Positions 17,421 through 34,389 of a stretch of 64,000 bases of DNA are shown here, one piece after another (the stretch's first letter is position 1; each line of letters begins with the position of its first letter). Under the pieces are notes generated by a model that saw nothing but the letters and a program-made list of their open reading frames with translations, was not told the DNA's origin and searched no databases. Both the position numbers and the translations under genes were made by a program. Source of the stretch: Streptomyces sp. NBC_01591 (lineage in GTDB: Bacteria; Actinomycetota; Actinomycetes; Streptomycetales; Streptomycetaceae); assembly GCF_035918155.1 (NCBI RefSeq), contig NZ_CP109327.1, positions 5,332,001 to 5,396,000 of the forward strand, in the 5' to 3' direction.

Positions 17421-18002
17421 ATGAGCCTGCTGGAACTGATCGCCGCAGCCGATGAGCGCGGGCTCGCCGCGAGCGCGGTCGCCTGCCTCGACCGCTGCCT
17501 GCCGCAGCCCGTGGACGGAGCGGACCCGGATCCGCTCCGTCCGCTCTGGGCGGGTTGCACGGACGCGGCACTCTGGCCGGACCGCCTCGCGGAGGTCCGT
17601 GCGGTGCTGGACGCCGCGGCCGACGAGGAGGGTGCGGCCCCGCGGATCCGGAGGCTGCTGGGCGAGGCGCCCGTGGACCGGGCGGTGCCGGGGCTGCGGG
17701 AGTGGGCCGACGCGTGCTCGCTGCTGGCCCTGGAGGTCCACCTCGGCCCGGACCCGGCGGAGGCCGCCGACGCGGAGACGGTGCGGCGCTGCCGTGAGGG
17801 CGATCCGGACGGGGCCGGGCCGCTGCCGGCCGGGGAGCTGCGCCGGCAGATCCGGATCCTGGAGCTGCTGGCGGAGACCGCGGACGCCTCGGCCGCGGGC
17901 GCCGGACTGCGCCAGGTGCTGGACGTGTCGGCGGAGGGGCAGCGGGTGCTGCGCGCGGCGGTTTCGCGGCGGGCGCGGCGTGATCCGAACGAAAGGCCTT
18001 AG
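17421..18002 (+). CDS. Hypothetical protein whose stop codon lies in an inserted repeat
   Basis: A 193-residue soluble, helical, acidic protein (MSLLELIAAADERGLAASAVACLDRCLPQP...), rich in Ala, Leu and Glu. I recognise no family. GGGAGA precedes the ATG. The TAG stop (18000-18002) is formed at the junction with the MITE-end sequence at 18001-18036, so the C-terminus (RRARRDPNERP) may be altered relative to orthologues. Confidence 0.65.
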   Translation: MSLLELIAAADERGLAASAVACLDRCLPQPVDGADPDPLRPLWAGCTDAALWPDRLAEVRAVLDAAADEEGAAPRIRRLLGEAPVDRAVPGLREWADACSLLALEVHLGPDPAEAADAETVRRCREGDPDGAGPLPAGELRRQIRILELLAETADASAAGAGLRQVLDVSAEGQRVLRAAVSRRARRDPNERP

Positions 18003-18036
18003 GGCCTGTCCGGCGGATCAGGGTCGGACAGGCCCT
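18001..18036. mobile_element. Solo MITE end / hairpin (copy 2, internally deleted)
   Basis: The first 29 bp (AGGGCCTGTCCGGCGGATCA plus GGGTCGGAC) equal the reverse complement of the right end of the element at 8713-8880. AGGCCCT follows, so both termini meet in a short hairpin (GGGCCTGTCCG / CGGACAGGCCC). TTAG and CTAA flank it. It may now act as a terminator for gene 17421-18002. Confidence 0.75.
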
Positions 18037-18045
18037 AAGGAAATC

Positions 18046-18070
18046 GAGGACGACCGGGGCCGCCACCCCC
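18046..18070. repeat. Left copy of a 25-bp direct repeat flanking the PKS/NRPS island
   Basis: Begins GAGGACGACCGGGG and is identical over 25 bp to 30930-30954. Here it lacks the complementary arm that makes the right copy a terminator. The surrounding 18003-18426 stretch contains no convincing gene: only this repeat, the hairpin before it, the palindrome at 18180-18218 and a 12-codon ORF. Confidence 0.8.
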
Positions 18071-18179
18071 GGCCCGGCTGAGCCGTAAAAGTGCCCTGAC
18101 CAGGTGTTTTGTCGCCCGGATGGAGGTTCTCGTTTACCGCCTGAGCCAGCCCCGTCCAGGTGTTTCCGCCTGTTCCTGG

Positions 18180-18218
18180 CATCGGTTGGTCACGCGTTGG
18201 CCACGTGACCAACCGATG
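18180..18218. promoter_or_regulatory. Perfect 15-bp inverted repeat
   Basis: Arms CATCGGTTGGTCACG (18180-18194) and its exact complement (18204-18218) with a 9-bp spacer. It could be an operator or, with a GC stem but no T-run, a terminator for the NRPS gene. The 10-mer TGGTCACGCG in it occurs twice more at 30869-30890 at the other end of the island. Confidence 0.6.
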
Positions 18219-18294
18219 GATCGGCTACTGCGGGCTGTCCTGGCAGAGGTGGACTCACTGGTGGGATGCCCGAGTGGAGGCCAAGGAGTCCGTC

Positions 18295-18333
18295 ATGTCG
18301 AGTTCCGCTTCAACATCTGAGCGGATCAAATGA
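18295..18333 (+). other. 12-codon ORF with a strong ribosome binding site
   Basis: AAGGAG precedes ATG 18295 by six bases, then MSSSASTSERIK and TGA. It is either a leader peptide, the start of a gene truncated by the island, or chance. It points toward the 3' end of the NRPS gene, so it has no obvious downstream partner. Confidence 0.25.
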
Positions 18334-18426
18334 CACCGCGTTGGCTGCCTGGGAAACACACAGGGCGGATGCGCTGGACACGCGTGCCGTCCCCCACCCC
18401 CCCCGTCGTCCCGGGACACCCCGGGG

Positions 18427-25691
<7,265 letters not shown>

Positions 25692-25695
<4 letters not shown>

Positions 25696-28600
25696 CGGAC
25701 CACCTCGTCGTTCGGCAGGGTCGCCGTCGCGTTGCTCTGGAGTGCGAGCAACTGGGAGAGCTGGGTGAGCATCTGGAGCTGGATCTGTGACAGCTGCTGG
25801 ACCCGTTGGGCAAGCTCCAGCAGCTCCTGCCGGGTGACGAAACCGGTGTCCGCGACGGCGTGTGGGACAGGCGGTGCCCCGCCGGTCGACGCGGTGTGGA
25901 CAGGCGGTACGCCGGGGGAGGGTGGTGTGGTGCGCTGCGAGGGTATCGGCGTGTGGGCGAACGGCTGAGGAGCGCGGGCGGCCGGCTGCTGGGTGGCCGG
26001 TGTCAAGGGACCGGCGGAGGGGGGCTCCGCCGCGTACGGCTGTGGGATGGACGGCTGCGCGGTGGCCGCCGGCGGACCGAAGGGCGGTGCGGCGGGCAGC
26101 TCTTCGGTCGCCGGTCCGGTGGTGGCGGGTGCGGTGGCCGGCAGGGGGTCGGTCCCGGGCTGTCGGGGCAGCCGCGCGGCGACGAGTTCGGCGAGAAGCC
26201 GGGGCGTTCCTGTCTCGTCGAACAGCTCTCGCATCGTGATTCTGACGTGGTGCTCCTGTTCGATCTCCCGGAGTACATTGATCATGAGGAGCGAGTCCGC
26301 ACCGAGATCGAAGAACGGGGTGTCGGCCGGGACCGAGGTGAGGTCCTCTCCGAAGGCTCCGGAGAGCACACCGAGGATGCTGTCCAGTAGGCGCCCGGTC
26401 TCCGTCGCTTCTGACGTCATGGTGCGTTCCTCTCTCGCCGGGGAAATGGGTCCGCGGGGTCCGGGTGGGGCCCCGACCCAGTGGTGTCGGTGCTGGAAGC
26501 GGTAGCCGGGCAGCGGGACGCGCCGCCCTCCGGTGCCGGCCAGGAACGTCTCCCAGCGGACATCCGCTCCCGCGCAGTGCAGAGCCGCTGCAGCGCCGAA
26601 GAGTGCCGTGAGTCCGGTGTCCCGGTGCAGGGAGGGAGTCGCCCGCACCACGGGCAGGGAGCGGCGGGCCAGGCTACTGAGTGTGGTGTGCGGCCCGATC
26701 TCCAGGAGCACGTCGGGCCGTTCACCTGCGACGGCACGCAGCGACGCGTCGTAGCGCACCGGCTCGCGGGCATGGCGGACCAGATGCTCCGGGTCCGGCA
26801 TCCAGCCGGGCTCACGGGTCCGGCCGTCGAGACAGCTGATGAAGCGGGTCCGTATCGGTGTGAAGGGGGTCTTCGCCAGTACCGCTGCGAACGCGTCGAG
26901 CATCGGCTCCGTAGCAGCGGTGTGGAAGGCCCGGTCCACCGCGAGGCGTTCGTACGGGGTTCCCCGGTCATCGAGCACGGCGCACATCCGGTCCACGTCC
27001 GCGACCGGACCGGCCAGCACCTGGGAGCGTTCCCCGTTGGTCACGGCGAGCTCCAGGCCGGGTTGCGAGGCGGCGAGCTCCGCGGCGGACTCCCGCTCCA
27101 GTGCTACCGCCACCATGGCGCCCGGCACGCAGTGATCCCGCATCAGACGGCCCCGATGCGTGCTGAGTTCCAGGCCGTCCGCGAGCGACAGCGCCCCGGC
27201 CGCGAAGAGCGCCGCGTACTCACCGACGCTGTGGCCCGTCACGGCCCAGGGGCTGATGCCCGACTCGTCCCACAGCCGGACCAGGGCGCACTGCAGGGCG
27301 AACAGGGCCGGCTGCGCGGTCGCGGTCGACCAGACGGCCTCCGGTGCGCCCGCCCCCTTGGTGAGGAGTCCGGCCAGCATCGGTTCACCGGTGAGACGGC
27401 GATGCCACGCCTCGCAGGCGTCGAGGACCTCACGCACGACGGGAAACCGTTCGTACAGGGCCGCCGCCGCTCCGGGGCGGAGGGAACCCTGGCCGGTGAA
27501 CTGGAACACCACCCGGGTGGGCGCGTCCCCCGGCGGCACGGGGCCCGCGGCGGTCGCGAGCGGTGCGGGGCCGGAGAGCCAGGCGTCGAGAGCATCGGCC
27601 AGCGCGGACGGTGTGCTTGCCCGGACCGCGATCCGGTGCCGGCCGTGCGAGCGCCCGAGGGCGGCGGTCGTGACGAGATCCGCCAAGGGCAGAGCGGTCC
27701 TCCTGCGGAGCACGTCGCGCAGGGACCGTACGTTGTCGGCGAGGGCTTCCCGGCTCGTCGCGGAGACCAGAAGCACGTCCGGCGGGGCCGCGGTGGCGGA
27801 ACGCGGCCCGGGTTCGGGGGCTTCCTCGAGGATCAGGTGGACGTTGGTGCCGCCGATCCCGAGCGACGTGACACCCGCCCGCCGAGGGGTGCCGTTCTCG
27901 GGCCACTGCTGGAGGGCACGGGGTGCGTAGAACGGGCTGTCCTCCAGCCCGAGCAGCGGGTTGGGATCGCTGAAGCCCCCGATCGGCGGGATCACACCGT
28001 GTTTGAGTACCAGCAGGGCCTTGACGAGACCGGCCAGTCCGGACGCCACGTCGAGGTGCCCGATGTTGGTCTTGACGGCTCCGAGAGCGCAGTAGCCGGA
28101 CCGGTCCGTGTCCTGCCGGTACGCCGCGCCTGCACCTTCCAGCTCGATGGGATCGCCCTTGAAGGTGCCGGTGCCATGGGTCTCCAGATAACCGATGGTG
28201 TCCGCCCCGACGCCCGCGTGGTCCAGCGCCCGGCGTACGGCTTCCTGCTGGCCCCGCGCACTGGGTGCCGCGAACGCCTGCTTGCCGGCACCGTCGTTGC
28301 AGATGCCCCAGCCACGGATGACGCCGTGCACGGTGTCGCCGTCCGCGAGCGCACGGGCCAGCCGCTTCAGTACGACGGCCACGACACCGGTGCCTCCGAC
28401 GGTCCCGTTCGCGGCCGCGTCGAACGCCCGGAGCCGGCCGGTCCTGGAGAGGATCGAGCCCTTGACATAGTGGTAGCCGAGGACCTGCGGGACATGGATC
28501 GCGCTGGCGCCGGCCAGCGCGATGTCGCATTCGTCCAGCAGCAGGGACTGGGCGGCCAGGTGCACACCCACCAGCGAACTGGAGCAGGCCGTCTGTACGT

Positions 28601-29138
28601 TGACGGCGGGGCCGGTGAGACCGAGCCGGTAGGCGACCCGGGTCGCGTTGAAGTCGGTGTAGTTGCCCACCAGGACCTGCATGCCGGCCAGCCAGTCGGC
28701 GATGTCCTCGTTCGGCAGGACGTTGTTGAGCAGATAGGACTGCATGTTGTACAGGTGGTAGCCGGTGCTGGCATAGACCCCGATCCGCTTTCCGTCCCGC
28801 TCGTCGGGGTAGCCGGCGTTCTCCAGGGCGTGCTGCGCGCACTCCAGGAACAGGCGGTGCTGGGGGTCGGTCAGGCGGGCCTCGCGGGCGCTCATCCCGA
28901 AGTGCCGGGCATCGAACCCGGTGATGTCGTCCAGGACGGCCGAGGCGCCGATGAAGTCGTCGCGCCGGTACAGCTCCTCGGGGACGCCCGCGGCCTTCAG
29001 CTCGTCCTTCGTGAAGCGGGTGAAGCGGTCCTCGCCGTTGCGGATGATGCGCCACAGGTCCTCCGGCGTGTCGGCCCCTGGCAGCCGGCAGGACATCCCG
29101 ACCACGGCGATGCGCGGGTCCTGCCCGCCACCGCCCAT
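25692..29138 (-). CDS. Type I polyketide synthase module (KS-AT-ACP)
   Basis: A 1148-residue single module. KS is about residues 8-435 with Cys185 in TACSSS, His321 in HGTGT and His361 in NIGH, so it is a condensing KS and not a decarboxylating KSQ. AT is about 542-885 with GHSVGEYAA (S637) and RAFHT at 736-740, pointing to malonyl-CoA. ACP is about 912-985 with LGADSL (S949). A Pro/Ala/Thr-rich linker (about 992-1098) leads to a Gln/Leu coiled-coil tail (QELLELAQRVQQLSQIQLQM) likely to dock onto the NRPS N-terminus. No KR, DH or ER, so the beta-keto group is left for the downstream aminotransferase. No loading domain. ATG 29138 overlaps the MFS stop (TGATG). Confidence 0.94.
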
Positions 29139-30391
29139 CAGCCGCGCCCTTCGCGCAAGGTGTCGCTGCCGGGCTGTCGCACCTGGTCGGGCCCGGCCGG
29201 GGAACGGCGCAGCACGAGCAGCGTCAGCAGGGCGAGGCACAGGACGATGGCGAGGCCGTGCAGGGAGGCGACCACCTGGAACGGGGACAAGGACTCCAGC
29301 AGCGATCCGCTGATCAGCATCCCCAGTCCGAACCCGGCGTTCTCGGCCGAGGCGGAGAGCCCGAAGAGGCGTCCGCGCTGCTCGTCGGGGACCACCTGGA
29401 GCCGTGACACGTAAACGACTTCGGTGACTCCGTCCGCCGCTCCGGCGACGAGCGCCGTGGCGAGCGTCGGTACGGTGGGCAGCCCGCTGAACACGACGAT
29501 GAACGCTCCTGACATGACGCAGGCGCCGACCGCGAAGGCCCGCTCGCCCAAGGTGTGCCCGGCCCGGCGGGTGTGCCGGGCCAGCACCTGCTGGGCGATG
29601 ATGGTGCCGACCGCCCACGTGGCCCAGAACTGGCTGATGAAGGTGGCCGGATGATCGGGGTCCAGCAGGCTGGAGTAGACGGGCAGCGCGACGTTGTGCG
29701 AGGAGGATCCCAGCCCGTCGACGGCCCGCACGGCGATCATCGCCATCAGCACCGGCGCGCCGGCCCAGAGCAACCGGACGGAACGGTGACCGGCGCCCGG
29801 CGTGCCGTCCTCGGCGCCCTTGGGCCCCTCGGACCGGGCCCTCGTACGGATCGGCAGCATCAGTAGTACCGACGCGGAGACCAGGAACGTGACCGCGTCC
29901 AGGACGAACGCCGCCGTGTACCCGAGCTGCGCCACCACCACACCCGCCGAGGCGAAGCCCGCGATCATGGCGAGGGAACGGCCGGTGACCAGCTGACCGT
30001 TGGCGCGGGTCCGGTTCTCGGCCCCCACGATCTCCGGGATGCTGCTGCGCAGAGCGACCTGCGAGAGCGTCGAGCAGCCCCCGGTGACCACGGCCAGGCA
30101 GTACAGCAAGGAGATCCGGCCGGCCTCCGGGGCCAGGAGTAGCGCCAGGAGTGCCAGCGCCTGGCCGAGGTCGGCGCCGACGATCAGGCGTTTGCGGTCG
30201 TACGCCGAGACGAGGCGCCCGCTCACGAACCCCGCCCCCACGCTCGTCCCCAGCCGTACCGCCATGAAGAGCCCTGCGGCCAGGGCGCTCCCGGTGACGT
30301 CGTAGACGAAGACGTTCAGCGCGACCATGTTCAGATAACTGCCGTACGCAGAAACGCCGTTACCGAGAACGAGCAGCCGGAAATGCTTCAT
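29138..30391 (-). CDS. MFS exporter of the PKS/NRPS cluster
   Basis: A 417-residue, 12-helix MFS protein similar in layout to EntS-type exporters (FRLLVLGNGVSAYGSYLNMVALNVFVYDVTGSALAAGLFMAVRLG, then SGRLVSAYDRKRLIVGADL). It is the first gene of the operon and is coupled to the PKS by TGATG, so export of the product or self-resistance is its likely job. ATG 30391 follows AAAGGG; the frame is open upstream to 30451 but without a ribosome binding site. Confidence 0.88.
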   Translation of the reverse strand: MKHFRLLVLGNGVSAYGSYLNMVALNVFVYDVTGSALAAGLFMAVRLGTSVGAGFVSGRLVSAYDRKRLIVGADLGQALALLALLLAPEAGRISLLYCLAVVTGGCSTLSQVALRSSIPEIVGAENRTRANGQLVTGRSLAMIAGFASAGVVVAQLGYTAAFVLDAVTFLVSASVLLMLPIRTRARSEGPKGAEDGTPGAGHRSVRLLWAGAPVLMAMIAVRAVDGLGSSSHNVALPVYSSLLDPDHPATFISQFWATWAVGTIIAQQVLARHTRRAGHTLGERAFAVGACVMSGAFIVVFSGLPTVPTLATALVAGAADGVTEVVYVSRLQVVPDEQRGRLFGLSASAENAGFGLGMLISGSLLESLSPFQVVASLHGLAIVLCLALLTLLVLRRSPAGPDQVRQPGSDTLREGRG

Positions 30392-30929
30392 GCACACCCT
30401 TTCGGAACCACGAGGGGAGTAGGCGCCGATCGCCCGCCGCCCCAGCCTCATGTGCTGGACCGGTCTCCCAACACCCCATCCCCCTTGCGGAGTTCACTGG
30501 GTCGCCCATGTACCTGCCAATCCCGTCAAGCCTTGCCCGCCTGTCACAGGCTTCACACCAGGCCGCTGACATTTCCGGGCTCCGATCGATCCGTGGACGT
30601 ACGGGGGATCACGGCAGCGGGGCCGGCGACGTGCACGCCACGGGTGTCCCGACCGGTTCCGCATCCACGACCGGCGGCACAGCGAGGTCACAAACGACCT
30701 GGAGGCGGGTGAGAACCCGGTGGAAGCGAGTGCCGACGTCCGGCATCACTCCCCGGGCCATGTGATGTCCCCATGCGGAAAACGGCGAGTCGAGGGGGCT
30801 CGCAAGCCGGCTTCGGGGGCGGCGCAGCGCGTCGGGTCGGCGAAGCTCGGATGGACCGGCTGGCGCGTTGGTCACGCGGCTGGTCACGCGAGTGGTCTGC
30901 TCACGTCAAAAGTGCAAGTCAGGGGGAAA

Positions 30930-30954
30930 GAGGACGACCGGGGCCGCCACCCCC
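30930..30954. repeat. Right copy of the 25-bp direct repeat
   Basis: Identical to 18046-18070. Here its first part is the left arm of the terminator 30933-30976, so this copy is the likely original site and the left copy the duplicate. Confidence 0.8.
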
Positions 30955-30976
30955 CACAGGAGAGGCCCCGGTCGTC
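30933..30976. terminator. Strong hairpin terminator at the right island boundary
   Basis: Perfect 13-bp stem GACGACCGGGGCC (30933-30945) with its complement at 30964-30976, 18-nt loop, followed by TTCC. It could stop transcription in either direction. Confidence 0.75.
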
Positions 30977-31179
30977 TTCCGCGGGGCCGTAGGACGACCC
31001 CGTACTCCTCTCAGCGCCGTCGCTGCGTTTTCTGTCACACCGCACCGTGTCCGAGGAATGTTGCGGGTTGTACAAGACGTGGACGTGACCCCCGCCGAGG
31101 ACGTAGCGTGCTGAGTCGCGCAGGGTGGCGCGGCAGTGATGACCAGCTGCGATTCGGGACAGCAGGGCAGGATGAGGGA

Positions 31180-31932
31180 GTGCTGGGGGACGACGCGGAG
31201 CTCACTGCCGCGGTACTCGCGGCACAGGACGGGGACGAGGACGCCTTCCGTACTGTGTACCGCGCTGTGCAGCCGCGGCTGCTGGGCTACATAAGGACGC
31301 TGGTGGGAGAGCCGGACGCCGAGGACGTGGCGTCCGAGTCCTGGCTGCAGATAGCGCGCGACCTCGACCGGTTCAGCGGCGACGCCGACCGCTTCCGCGG
31401 CTGGGCGGCGCGCATAGCCCGTAACCGTGCGCTGGACCATCTGCGGATGCGCGGCAGGCGCCCCGCGATCGGCGGCGACGAGTCCGAACTGTCCGAGAGA
31501 CCGGCCGAGTCCGACACCGCCGGCGAGGCGATGGAGGCCCTGGCCACCGGCCGCACGATGTCGCTCATCGCCCAGCTGCCGCAGGACCAGGCCGAGGCCG
31601 TGGTGCTGCGGGTGGTCGTGGGTCTGGACGCGAAGAGCGCCGCGCAGACGCTGGGCAAGCGTCCGGGGGCGGTACGCACCGCGGCGCACCGGGGCCTGAA
31701 GCGGCTGGCCGAGCTGTTGCGTACGGACGGCGACGACGGTGGTGACGGCGACGCGGGCGTCGACACGGACGGTGTTCCCGCAGGAGATCCGGCGGATCCG
31801 TCCGCCCCGAACCGGAGCGCGGGCCGGACGGCGGAACTCGACGCGGTGCCCGCCCAGCGCCCTGCCCGCAACGGTCTGGCGGCGCCGGCCGGTGTGACGC
31901 ATTCGCGTCCGTGGACGCAGAAGGACATGTGA
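31180..31932 (+). CDS. ECF-type RNA polymerase sigma factor
   Basis: A 250-residue sigma-70 family factor. Region 2 is visible (EDAFRTVYRAVQPRLLGYIRTLVGEPDAEDVASESWLQIARDLDRF - FRGWAARIARNRALDHLR) and region 4 (IAQLPQDQAEAVVLRVVVGLDAKSAAQTLGKRPGAVRTAAHRGLKRL). A disordered acidic/Pro-rich tail follows. GTG 31180 has AGGA seven bases upstream. A GTG at 31108 would add 24 codons rich in A/T third positions, unlike coding DNA here, so I reject it. It overlaps the next gene (TGATG), the usual sigma/anti-sigma arrangement. Confidence 0.85.
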   Translation: MLGDDAELTAAVLAAQDGDEDAFRTVYRAVQPRLLGYIRTLVGEPDAEDVASESWLQIARDLDRFSGDADRFRGWAARIARNRALDHLRMRGRRPAIGGDESELSERPAESDTAGEAMEALATGRTMSLIAQLPQDQAEAVVLRVVVGLDAKSAAQTLGKRPGAVRTAAHRGLKRLAELLRTDGDDGGDGDAGVDTDGVPAGDPADPSAPNRSAGRTAELDAVPAQRPARNGLAAPAGVTHSRPWTQKDM

Positions 31933-33035
31933 TGGCCGACGAGCAGTACGAATGGCTTGACGAGGACGCCGCTGAGAGATTGCTCCGCGGCGAACCGGTC
32001 GATCCCGTCGGCGGTCAGTCGTGTACGGACGCCGAGAGGCTCGTGGCCGCGCTGGACGCCGCCGCACGGGCCGCCCGCCCGGCCGCCGGTGAACTGCCCG
32101 GCGAGGCCGCGGCGCTCGCCGCCTTCCGCACCGCCACCCGCTCCGCGCGTACGGGGACACGGGCGAAGGCGCAGCTGAGGGGTGCCGCGGAGAAGGCGGA
32201 CGGGCCGGCCGACGCCGAGGTGCTCGAACCGGTACGCATCGGGGCCGCCTCCGGCGGCTCCGTCCCGTACGCCTCCGTCCCGTCCGCGGTCTCCGGCCGT
32301 GCCCGCCCCTCGCGCTGGAGCCGGCCGGTCCGCTTCGGCCTGGTCGCCTCCCTCGCGGGCTGTGCGCTCGGCGGGGTGGCCGTGGCGGCGGGCACCGGAA
32401 TGTTTCCCGGACCGTTCGGCGGGCACGCCCCCCTGCCGGCGACCTCCGTCTCGGCCGCGGCGACGCCCGAAGAGCTCGGTTCGGGGATCACCGAGGAGCA
32501 GACCCCGCAGCCACCGTCGTCCGCCTCCCCGAGGACGGGCGCCGCCACGCCCCCCGCGGATCCTTCCCCGCCGGCCGGTGACCCGGACCCCGGCCGATCC
32601 GGCGGGGCGAAGGAGAATGAAGGCGGCGACGACCGGAAGCCGGGCAGTGCCGCGACCGGTTCCCCGGGCACCACCCAGGACGGCACGCGGCCCGGGAGCT
32701 CCGGGAACGACGGCTCCGGCGAGTGGTACGCCAAGGCGCTCAAGGCCTGCCGCGAGTACCGCGACGGCTCCCTGGACGAGAAGCGCAGGCGCAAGCTCGA
32801 AGCGCTGGCGAAGGGTGCCCGCAACCTGGACCGGTTCTGCGACCGCGTGATCGAAGGATCCGAGAACGGCCAGAGCGACCAGGGTGACGACGACGGACAG
32901 AGCGACGACGGTTCGAACTGGAGCAGCGGCAGCGGCTCGGACTCCGGCAGGTCCTCGTCGGCCCGGTTCGCCGACGGTGTGCGGCTGCCCTCGACCCCGG
33001 TCTCCCTGACGCCTTCGGCCCGGACCTCCGGCTGA
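31932..33035 (+). CDS. Putative membrane anti-sigma partner with a long extracytoplasmic tail
   Basis: A 367-residue protein. The N-terminal ~135 residues are cytoplasmic and acidic (EQYEWLDEDAAERLLRGEP), followed by one transmembrane helix (VRFGLVASLAGCALGGVAVAAGTG) and a long disordered Pro/Ser/Gly/Thr-rich exterior. The latter ends with a small charged domain (WYAKALKACREYRDGSLDEKRRRKLEALAKGA) and a Ser/Gly/Asp-rich tail. No zinc-anti-sigma HxxxCxxC motif is visible, so the anti-sigma role is inferred from coupling to the sigma gene and the topology. Confidence 0.7.
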   Translation: MADEQYEWLDEDAAERLLRGEPVDPVGGQSCTDAERLVAALDAAARAARPAAGELPGEAAALAAFRTATRSARTGTRAKAQLRGAAEKADGPADAEVLEPVRIGAASGGSVPYASVPSAVSGRARPSRWSRPVRFGLVASLAGCALGGVAVAAGTGMFPGPFGGHAPLPATSVSAAATPEELGSGITEEQTPQPPSSASPRTGAATPPADPSPPAGDPDPGRSGGAKENEGGDDRKPGSAATGSPGTTQDGTRPGSSGNDGSGEWYAKALKACREYRDGSLDEKRRRKLEALAKGARNLDRFCDRVIEGSENGQSDQGDDDGQSDDGSNWSSGSGSDSGRSSSARFADGVRLPSTPVSLTPSARTSG

Positions 33036-33244
33036 GCGGAGCCGTACGCGACAGGCTTTTTCGAGCCGTCCACCACCAGGTGTGACGTTTTTCGAGGCCG
33101 CGGCGCAGTACAGAGTGAGCCGACTGGTCATCGGCAGCGCAACGAGCCGGGGTTCCCCCCGTACCTACGGCTCAGCGCATATGGCGCGGGCGGGACACGT
33201 TCCCCCGGTCCCGTCCGCGCCCCTTCTTCTCCTCCGGACGCGAC

Positions 33245-34159
33245 CTATCCGTGGACCACGACCTTGTCGCCGTTCTTCACCTGGGCGAAGAGCGAGGCGA
33301 TCTTTCCCTCGTCCCGGACGTTGACGCAGCCGTGCGAGGCACCGTTGTAGCCGCGGGCCGCGAAGTCCGCCGAGTAGTGCACCGCCTGGCCGCCGCTGAA
33401 GAACATCGCGTACGGCATGGCCGTGTGATAGATCGTCGACACGTGGTGGCGGGACTTCCAGTAGACGGAGAAGGTGCCCTCACGCGTCGGCGTGTACTGG
33501 GAGCCGAAGCGGACGTCCATCGACGACACGACATGGCCGTCGATCATCCAGGACAGCGTCCGGCTGTTCTTGCTGATGCAGAGGACCCGGCCGGTCATGC
33601 AGCGCTTGTCCGGCTTGGCGACCGTTCGGGTGGTCGGCGGATTCAGCTCGGCGGCCGTCGGCTCGTGCGTCATGCCGAGCAGCTTCTGCCAGGTGAGAGT
33701 GTCCGCCTTGCCGGTACGGGAGAGGCCGCGCTTGCCCTGGAAGGACTGGACCGCGGCGACCGTGACGGTGCCGTAGTAGCCGGTGGGGCTGCGGTCGAAG
33801 TGGCCGATCTGGCGTAGCCGGGCCTGGAGCTCCCGCACCTGCTTGCCCTGGGAGCCGCTCGCCATCAGCGTCCTGCCCTGCGGGTCCGGCTTCGGCGTGG
33901 GCGATGCGGTGGCCGTCGGCGACGACGCGGCGGGCGACGGTGGCCGGGAGGCGGGCTTGTTGTCGTCGGTGGCCGTGGCCCGCGGTGGTGCCGGCGGGGC
34001 CGCCGGTGCGCTGCCGGTGGCCTGCGCCTTGCAGCCGGCCGCCGTGGCGACGGTGAGGACGGCGAGCACCGCCGTGGCCCCCGCCCGACCTCGTTTCGCG
34101 GTCCGGGCCGTGCCCCGTATCCCGGTCCGCGTCGTGCTCCTGTTGGTGCTCTCCATCAT
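33245..34159 (-). CDS. L,D-transpeptidase lipoprotein with peptidoglycan-binding domain
   Basis: A 304-residue lipoprotein with a twin-arginine-free signal and lipobox (AVLTVATAAGC), then a Pro/Ala/Thr-rich linker. A PG_binding_1 domain follows (GKQVRELQARLRQIGHFD...YGTVTVAAVQSFQGKRGLSRTGKAD), then a YkuD catalytic domain whose His and Cys are in HYSADFAARGYNGASHGCVN. It makes 3-3 cross-links in peptidoglycan or attaches proteins to it. Two ATG codons are adjacent (34159, 34156) after a GGGGG run. Confidence 0.92.
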   Translation of the reverse strand: MMESTNRSTTRTGIRGTARTAKRGRAGATAVLAVLTVATAAGCKAQATGSAPAAPPAPPRATATDDNKPASRPPSPAASSPTATASPTPKPDPQGRTLMASGSQGKQVRELQARLRQIGHFDRSPTGYYGTVTVAAVQSFQGKRGLSRTGKADTLTWQKLLGMTHEPTAAELNPPTTRTVAKPDKRCMTGRVLCISKNSRTLSWMIDGHVVSSMDVRFGSQYTPTREGTFSVYWKSRHHVSTIYHTAMPYAMFFSGGQAVHYSADFAARGYNGASHGCVNVRDEGKIASLFAQVKNGDKVVVHG

Positions 34160-34389
34160 CTCGGCCCCCTGTGTGTCCGGTGTCCCATTGGACGGATTCC
34201 CGCTCTGCCCGGTTGCCAAAGCCCGCGCATGATGGGGAGAGCGGCGACGAGGGCCGTGGGGGAGGGCTGTGAGCAAGGTCCCAGCCCCTGACTCTCCAAC
34301 GGTCTCGCGCCCGCCGCTACAGTCCGTCGCGGGAATCGTGGTTACCAGCAAGTAGCTTTACTGAGCAGCTTCAGCGGGAGGCACAGCAG

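Larger units (their letters stand above)
30392..31179. other. Intergenic region upstream of the PKS/NRPS operon and of the sigma factor
   Basis: A 788-bp stretch with no recognisable gene on either strand. It must contain the divergent promoters of the MFS-PKS-NRPS operon and the sigma factor. I see a direct repeat of TGGTCACGCG (30869-30878 and 30881-30890) and the terminator with the right island repeat (30930-30976). No convincing -35/-10 pair could be chosen by eye. Confidence 0.7.

Noticed and set aside
14784..17741. A 985-codon minus-strand open frame antisense to the GH20 and DUF4328 genes
   Set aside because: No domain, no start signal, and two good genes on the other strand.
18268..18300. 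tRNA-like D-arm string (GATGCCCGAGTGGAGG)
   Set aside because: No acceptor stem, anticodon arm or TPsiC arm can be formed around it.
26481..29414. A plus-strand open frame of 977 codons antisense to the PKS gene
   Set aside because: Low-complexity Arg/Gly/Val translation with no motif; the KS-AT-ACP on the opposite strand explains the region.
31108..31179. Upstream GTG start of the ECF sigma gene with its own GAGG
   Set aside because: The 24 added codons have many A/T third positions, unlike coding DNA here, and GTG 31180 also has a good ribosome binding site.
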